Shown: piece by piece, positions 53,587 through 57,175 of the stretch | Position numbering within the stretch: position 1 is the first letter of the stretch | Layout: each line of letters opens with the position of its first letter | From: Acinetobacter portensis | Lineage (GTDB): Bacteria > Pseudomonadota > Gammaproteobacteria > Pseudomonadales > Moraxellaceae | DNA length: 57,175 nt | Direction: 5' to 3' | Assembly: GCF_009372215.1 (NCBI RefSeq) | Contig: NZ_LWRV01000108.1 | Location: 1-57,175, forward strand | Position numbers and translations under genes: made by a program | Notes under the pieces: generated by a model | What the model was told of the DNA's origin: nothing | Database searches by the model: none | What the model saw: the letters and a program-made list of their open reading frames with translations, nothing else

Positions 53587-54471
53587 TTAATTCTCCTGTT
53601 TAAACAGTTTATCTAAGGTATTTTCAAAGGTGTGATAATCTAAAAATTCATAGAGTTCTTTTCGTTGTTGCATTTTGTCTAATACGTTGACCTGTGTTCC
53701 TTGGTCACGAACTGCATGCATCACTTCTAAAGCTGCTTTTTGCATTGCACGTGTTGCAGAAAGTGGGTACAGCACCATGCGTAAACCTTGTTCTGCAAGT
53801 TCATCTACCGTGTAATACGGCGTATCACCAAATTCTGTGATATTTGCCAATACAGGAACACCCACCGCATCACAAACCGTTCTATACATGGTGATATCTG
53901 TCATAGCTTCGGCAAAAATAGCATCTGCACCCGCTTCTACACAGGCACAAGCGCGGTCAATCACGGCATTTAAGCCTTCTTTTTGCAAAGCATCTGTACG
54001 TGCCATAATCACAAAATTTGAATCAGTTTTGGCATCTACCGCGGCTTTAACCCGATCTACCATTTCTTGTTGCGTCACGATTTCTTTATTTGGTCGATGT
54101 CCACAGCGTTTTTGTGCGACTTGATCTTCAATATGAACAGCAGCAGCACCCGCAGCAATCATTTGCTTCACAGTACGTGCAATATTAAATGCACCGCCCC
54201 ATCCTGTATCAATATCAACCAATAATGGTGTATCTACACGTTCTGTAATACGGCGAACATCTTCTAAAACATTGTCTAAACTAGTCATGCCTAAATCTGG
54301 TAGACCGTAAGAGTAGTTTGCAACTCCCGCACCCGATAAATAGATTGCTTTATATCCGACTTGCTTTGCCATCATTGCAGCATAAGCATTTACCGTACCC
54401 ATAATTTGTAATGGTTTTTCTGCATCCAATGCTTGTCTAAATGCTAAACCTGCAGATTTTTGTTGTGTCAT
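53587..54471 (-). CDS. prpB: 2-Methylisocitrate lyase
   Basis: Splits 2-methylisocitrate to pyruvate and succinate, the last step of the methylcitrate cycle. The 294 residues show [29 protein letters not shown] (in two parts), [17 protein letters not shown] with metal-binding Asp residues, the catalytic loop [10 protein letters not shown] with its essential Cys, and VIMARTDAL. Length fits E. coli PrpB (296). I use the ATG at 54471, with GGAAAGG just upstream; a GTG four codons earlier is possible. It is first in the operon and divergent from a TetR gene across about 205 bases. Confidence 0.95.
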   Translation of the reverse strand: MTQQKSAGLAFRQALDAEKPLQIMGTVNAYAAMMAKQVGYKAIYLSGAGVANYSYGLPDLGMTSLDNVLEDVRRITERVDTPLLVDIDTGWGGAFNIARTVKQMIAAGAAAVHIEDQVAQKRCGHRPNKEIVTQQEMVDRVKAAVDAKTDSNFVIMARTDALQKEGLNAVIDRACACVEAGADAIFAEAMTDITMYRTVCDAVGVPVLANITEFGDTPYYTVDELAEQGLRMVLYPLSATRAMQKAALEVMHAVRDQGTQVNVLDKMQQRKELYEFLDYHTFENTLDKLFKQEN

Positions 54472-54676
54472 TGTCCTTTCCACAGTATCAATATTATTTA
54501 TCGAGTCTTGAGTATATCTATAAATAATTTTTGATCTATCCCACTATGGAATAAATACTCTAAAACTTTAGTCACAAGATAGATGAATATTCATGCAAAT
54601 ATATTGTCGATATATACCCCATATGAAAAGCCATGCTTTATATAATATTTGGTATAATTCTATTTAGACTCGCTAA

Positions 54677-55339
54677 ATGATGATGCTAATGCTCAATACT
54701 TTTCAGTTTCAACAATCTGTTCATGATGTTCCACAAACAAAACGTGGTCATGAACGTTGTGTCGCACTTCTTGAAAGCGCAACTGAATTGTTTTTAAGTC
54801 GTGGCTACGACGCCGTTTCTTTAGACGACATTGTGAATCATGCGGGTGGTTCAAAAGCATCTATTTATAAATTTTTTGGCAATAAAGATGGTTTGTTTAA
54901 AGCGATTTGTGATTATCGACGTATCCAATTTTTTAAAGATATTAGTCGAACTTGCGATCAAAATTCCATGGATTTGCGCACCAATTTAATTACTACATTA
55001 CTCAACTTTTATGAGCACATCCAAAAACCAGAAAATGCATCCTTCATGAAACTGATTATGGAACAAGGTCAGCGTAACCCAGATATTGCACGGCATATTC
55101 ATGAAAATGGTCCACTTAAAATTCAACAAGTGGTTGCAGACAGCTTAAAACAAGCGCATGAAAATGGTCTATTGTTTTGTGAAAACCCAATTTATTCAGC
55201 GCAATTGTATTTTGGAATTTTACGTAATTTAGAATGGCGTATTATTATTGGCGTTCCACTCGATCAAAATGATCAGGAAGTACTCAACTACGTGAATTAT
55301 GCTGTAGATCGCTTCTTAGACGGTCATCAAAAGCGCTAG
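54677..55339 (+). CDS. TetR family regulator divergent from prpBC
   Basis: A 220-residue TetR regulator. The helix-turn-helix is at about residues 30-75: LLESATELFLSRGYDAVSLDDIVNHAGGSKASIYKFFGNKDG in consecutive parts. The C-terminal domain resembles the AefR-like TetR_C group (RNPDIARHIHENGP). Propionate genes are more often controlled by PrpR or a GntR protein, so control of prpBC by this gene is inferred only from its divergent position. Several ATG codons lie together at the start (54677 to 54689) and no strong ribosome site decides between them. argF follows on the same strand. Confidence 0.85.
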   Translation: MMMLMLNTFQFQQSVHDVPQTKRGHERCVALLESATELFLSRGYDAVSLDDIVNHAGGSKASIYKFFGNKDGLFKAICDYRRIQFFKDISRTCDQNSMDLRTNLITTLLNFYEHIQKPENASFMKLIMEQGQRNPDIARHIHENGPLKIQQVVADSLKQAHENGLLFCENPIYSAQLYFGILRNLEWRIIIGVPLDQNDQEVLNYVNYAVDRFLDGHQKR

Positions 55340-55449
55340 TTTTTTTGCATTTTTGTATGCTTATGGTATAGAGTGTTCGATTCTCCTTTTTTCATCAACC
55401 AACCAACAACTAATTGTTGTTTCTATTCAGCAATTATTGTGGAGTAACC

Positions 55450-56370
55450 ATGGCTCTACGTCACTTTCTTACTTTACGCGACTTATCTACTCTAGAACTT
55501 AACCAAATTATCCAGCGTGGTATTGAGCTCAAGCGAAAGCAGCATAACAATGAAGTTTTCCAACCTTTTGTTGGTAAAGTCATGGGCATGATTTTTGAAA
55601 AATCGAGTACTCGTACACGTGTATCTTTTGAAGCAGGTATGAGCCAATTTGGCGGTAGCGCAATTTTCCTTTCTTCACGTGATTCTCAATTGGGTCGTGG
55701 TGAGCCTGTTGAAGATTCTGCTCGTGTCATTTCAAGCATGCTTGATATTGTAATGATTCGTACTTTTGGTCATGACATTGTTGAACGTTTTGCTTCTTAT
55801 TCAAAAGTTCCAGTCATTAATGCCTTAACGGATGATCATCACCCTTGCCAATTACTTGCAGACGTTCAAACTTATGTTGAACATCGTGGTTCGATTGAAG
55901 GTAAAACGGTTGCTTGGATTGGTGATGGCAACAACATGTGTAATTCTTATATTGAAGCTGCGCACATGTGGGGCTTTAAGTTAAAAATTGCTGCGCCTAA
56001 GGGTTATGAGCCTCAAGATAAATTTTTGGCTGAATTTGCGCATTGTGTAGAGCTTGTAGATTCTGCGGAAGATGCTGCTGTGAATGCAGACCTAATCGTC
56101 ACTGATGTTTGGGCGAGCATGGGACAAGAAGAAGAGCAAAAAATTCGTGAAAAGGCATTTGCTGATTTCCAAGTGAATGAAAAATTGATGGATTTGGCTC
56201 ACCCAGATTGTTTATTCATGCACTGCTTGCCTGCGCACCGTGGTGAAGAAATTTCTGAAAATATGCTAGAGCATAAAAATGCTGTCGTCTGGGATGAAGC
56301 TGAAAACCGCTTACATGCTCAAAAATCTTTAGTTGAATTTTTATTAAATGAAAATTTAAAGAAAGATTAA
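55450..56370 (+). CDS. argF: Ornithine carbamoyltransferase
   Basis: Makes citrulline from ornithine and carbamoyl phosphate in arginine synthesis. The 306 residues carry the carbamoyl-phosphate motif SSTRTR (residues 52-57), [20 protein letters not shown], the [11 protein letters not shown] segment, [13 protein letters not shown] and the ornithine site [11 protein letters not shown] (Cys259). It is the anabolic form by length and sequence, as in Pseudomonas ArgF. I chose the ATG at 55450, with a GGAG ribosome site; twelve more codons upstream are open but out of family. A terminator follows. Confidence 0.96.
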   Translation: MALRHFLTLRDLSTLELNQIIQRGIELKRKQHNNEVFQPFVGKVMGMIFEKSSTRTRVSFEAGMSQFGGSAIFLSSRDSQLGRGEPVEDSARVISSMLDIVMIRTFGHDIVERFASYSKVPVINALTDDHHPCQLLADVQTYVEHRGSIEGKTVAWIGDGNNMCNSYIEAAHMWGFKLKIAAPKGYEPQDKFLAEFAHCVELVDSAEDAAVNADLIVTDVWASMGQEEEQKIREKAFADFQVNEKLMDLAHPDCLFMHCLPAHRGEEISENMLEHKNAVVWDEAENRLHAQKSLVEFLLNENLKKD

Positions 56371-56381
56371 TATTTTGATTT

Positions 56382-56409
56382 AAAAAAGCTCCGAACTCGG
56401 GGCTTTTTT
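56382..56409. terminator. Bidirectional terminator after argF
   Basis: AAAAAAGCTCCGA pairs with TCGGGGCTTTTTT (one wobble), at the tail-to-tail junction of argF and the next gene. Confidence 0.85.
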
Positions 56410-56410
56410 A

Positions 56411-57085
56411 TTAAGTGTTAGTTTTGATGTTGACATAGTTTTCCATATGATTATTCGTGTTTCTAATAAAATAATCCAATTCATCGTTTGCTGTTTGAAA
56501 ATAAATATTAAAACTTGGACTTACACATGGATCTATTACACTATGTTTTTTATAAATAGTTTTGAATTGTTCAATATAATGGGTCGTCCATTCTTCATCT
56601 GTGTCAAAGCTATCTCTAGTTTTTAGCGTTGCATATAAAACATTCAAATCATCCATAATTTGGCTTACATCTGGATTAAAAAACCACAAAACTATTTCAT
56701 TATTCTTCAATGCCACACTTTCATATTGATCTGTTTTATCCTTTGGGCTTACGCTATAAAGTCGCCCATGTTCGCTATAAAGTAATTGGCTGATTAAAAC
56801 TTGAGGATGTTGCCCTATTTCTAGTTCTCTAATTTGTCTTGATATATTAAGACATTTCGGTAGCTTACTTGTATCAGAATCTGCACTATGTACAAATAGT
56901 TTTATAGCTTTATCTAAAAATCTATGCTCCCCCACACCTGTAAGAATACCTTTATTCCAACTATAAATTTTACTATCTAAATATTCTTTAAATGATTTTG
57001 GATTATCTTTTTCAAATGAAATAAATTTGTTGTCTGCAACAACAATAGCACTATCTTTTAGTTGTATTGCTGTGATAAATGTCAT
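56411..57085 (-). CDS. Unrecognised protein with proteasome-type Ntn-hydrolase features
   Basis: A 224-residue protein, no signal peptide. The N-terminus MTFITAIQLKDSAIVVADNK resembles the first strands of 20S proteasome beta subunits and HslV. If Met1 is removed, Thr2 is the N-terminal nucleophile, Asp18 falls at the proteasome position 17, and Lys39 in DSKIYSWNKGILTGVGEHRF lies where Lys33 would be, with a five-residue insertion and the following glycine turn. The C-terminal half (from about residue 100) is not recognisable to me. The fold assignment is inference from motif spacing. The gene is AT-rich, convergent with argF, and next to an IS end. Confidence 0.7.
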   Translation of the reverse strand: MTFITAIQLKDSAIVVADNKFISFEKDNPKSFKEYLDSKIYSWNKGILTGVGEHRFLDKAIKLFVHSADSDTSKLPKCLNISRQIRELEIGQHPQVLISQLLYSEHGRLYSVSPKDKTDQYESVALKNNEIVLWFFNPDVSQIMDDLNVLYATLKTRDSFDTDEEWTTHYIEQFKTIYKKHSVIDPCVSPSFNIYFQTANDELDYFIRNTNNHMENYVNIKTNT

Positions 57086-57155
57086 ATTTAATACATATTA
57101 AGCAAATAAATCACAATTATAAACAAAGCAGATAGGAAATACACTACATGGCTGG

Positions 57156-57175
57156 GGCTTTGTTGCACAAACCTA
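57156..57175. mobile_element. Probable end of an insertion sequence
   Basis: GGCTTTGTTGCACAAACCTA at the window edge resembles the terminal inverted repeat of IS5-family elements of the IS903 group (recalled as GGCTTTGTTGAATAAATC). The rest of the element lies outside the window, so transposase and the other repeat cannot be checked. Confidence 0.5.

Overview
The window looks like chromosomal DNA of an Acinetobacter species. It is AT-rich and most genes read as gammaproteobacterial housekeeping functions. Several gene sets point to the genus: a PACE-family exporter with Glu15 next to a divergent LysR gene (the AceI/AceR arrangement), an EmrE/AbeS-type SMR pump with its own TetR repressor, the FabG4/MaoC/thiolase group, a pgk-lipoprotein-fba order, and many short Rho-independent terminators between closely packed genes. 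No rRNA, tRNA, CRISPR array or prophage was seen. The right edge runs into what looks like the terminal inverted repeat of an insertion sequence. The left edge cuts through a small membrane-protein gene preceded by a Fur-like site.

Region by region. 1-1050: a partial membrane-protein gene and a long AT-rich stretch without genes. 1051-6816: nitroreductase, a small zinc ribbon protein, a DMT transporter, the glycolytic/gluconeogenic genes fba and pgk separated by a small lipoprotein gene, a DUF2237 protein and the nucleotide pyrophosphatase yceF. 6927-9136: a FecA-type TonB receptor with a Fur box. 9311-12872: the ribosomal oxygenase RoxA, a membrane-anchored FMN glutamate-synthase-like protein and a VOC protein. 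12951-16695 (minus strand): ptp, murB, a DUF218 protein and a lipase-like hydrolase in one tight operon. 17283-23019: OmpW, dnaX, a secreted unknown protein, an NlpE-like lipoprotein and a beta-lactamase-fold hydrolase. 23089-27249: MaoC, FabG4 and, divergently, a thiolase, which together could interconvert 3-oxoacyl, 3-hydroxyacyl and enoyl thioesters. A pair of inverted REP-like units lies between MaoC and FabG4.

27320-34720: CPBP protease, aceI/aceR, transaldolase, LeuE-like and BenE-like transporters, the SMR/TetR pair and a lipoprotein esterase. 34986-41906: two tandem universal stress proteins, pepN, three genes of unknown function, and thiM. 42716-44984: aroQ-accB-accC behind an 809-base gene-free stretch that ends in a leader hairpin. 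45054-50900: a periplasmic unknown, a MASE1-type diguanylate cyclase, an MFS transporter, and an SDR/HbpS pair divergent from a LysR gene. 51145-52155: three very small genes. 52455-56370: prpC-prpB with a divergent TetR gene, then argF. 56411-57085: an unrecognised protein whose N-terminus has the Thr/Asp/Lys spacing of a proteasome-type Ntn hydrolase, next to the IS end.

No clear multi-gene novel system was found. The best candidates for something undescribed are the Ntn-hydrolase-like protein at the right edge, the NlpE-like lipoprotein with a doubled CxxC motif, the protein with zinc ribbons at both ends, the REP-like pair, and the leader hairpin before aroQ-accBC. All assignments are from reading the sequence and from recalled family knowledge; no database search was run.
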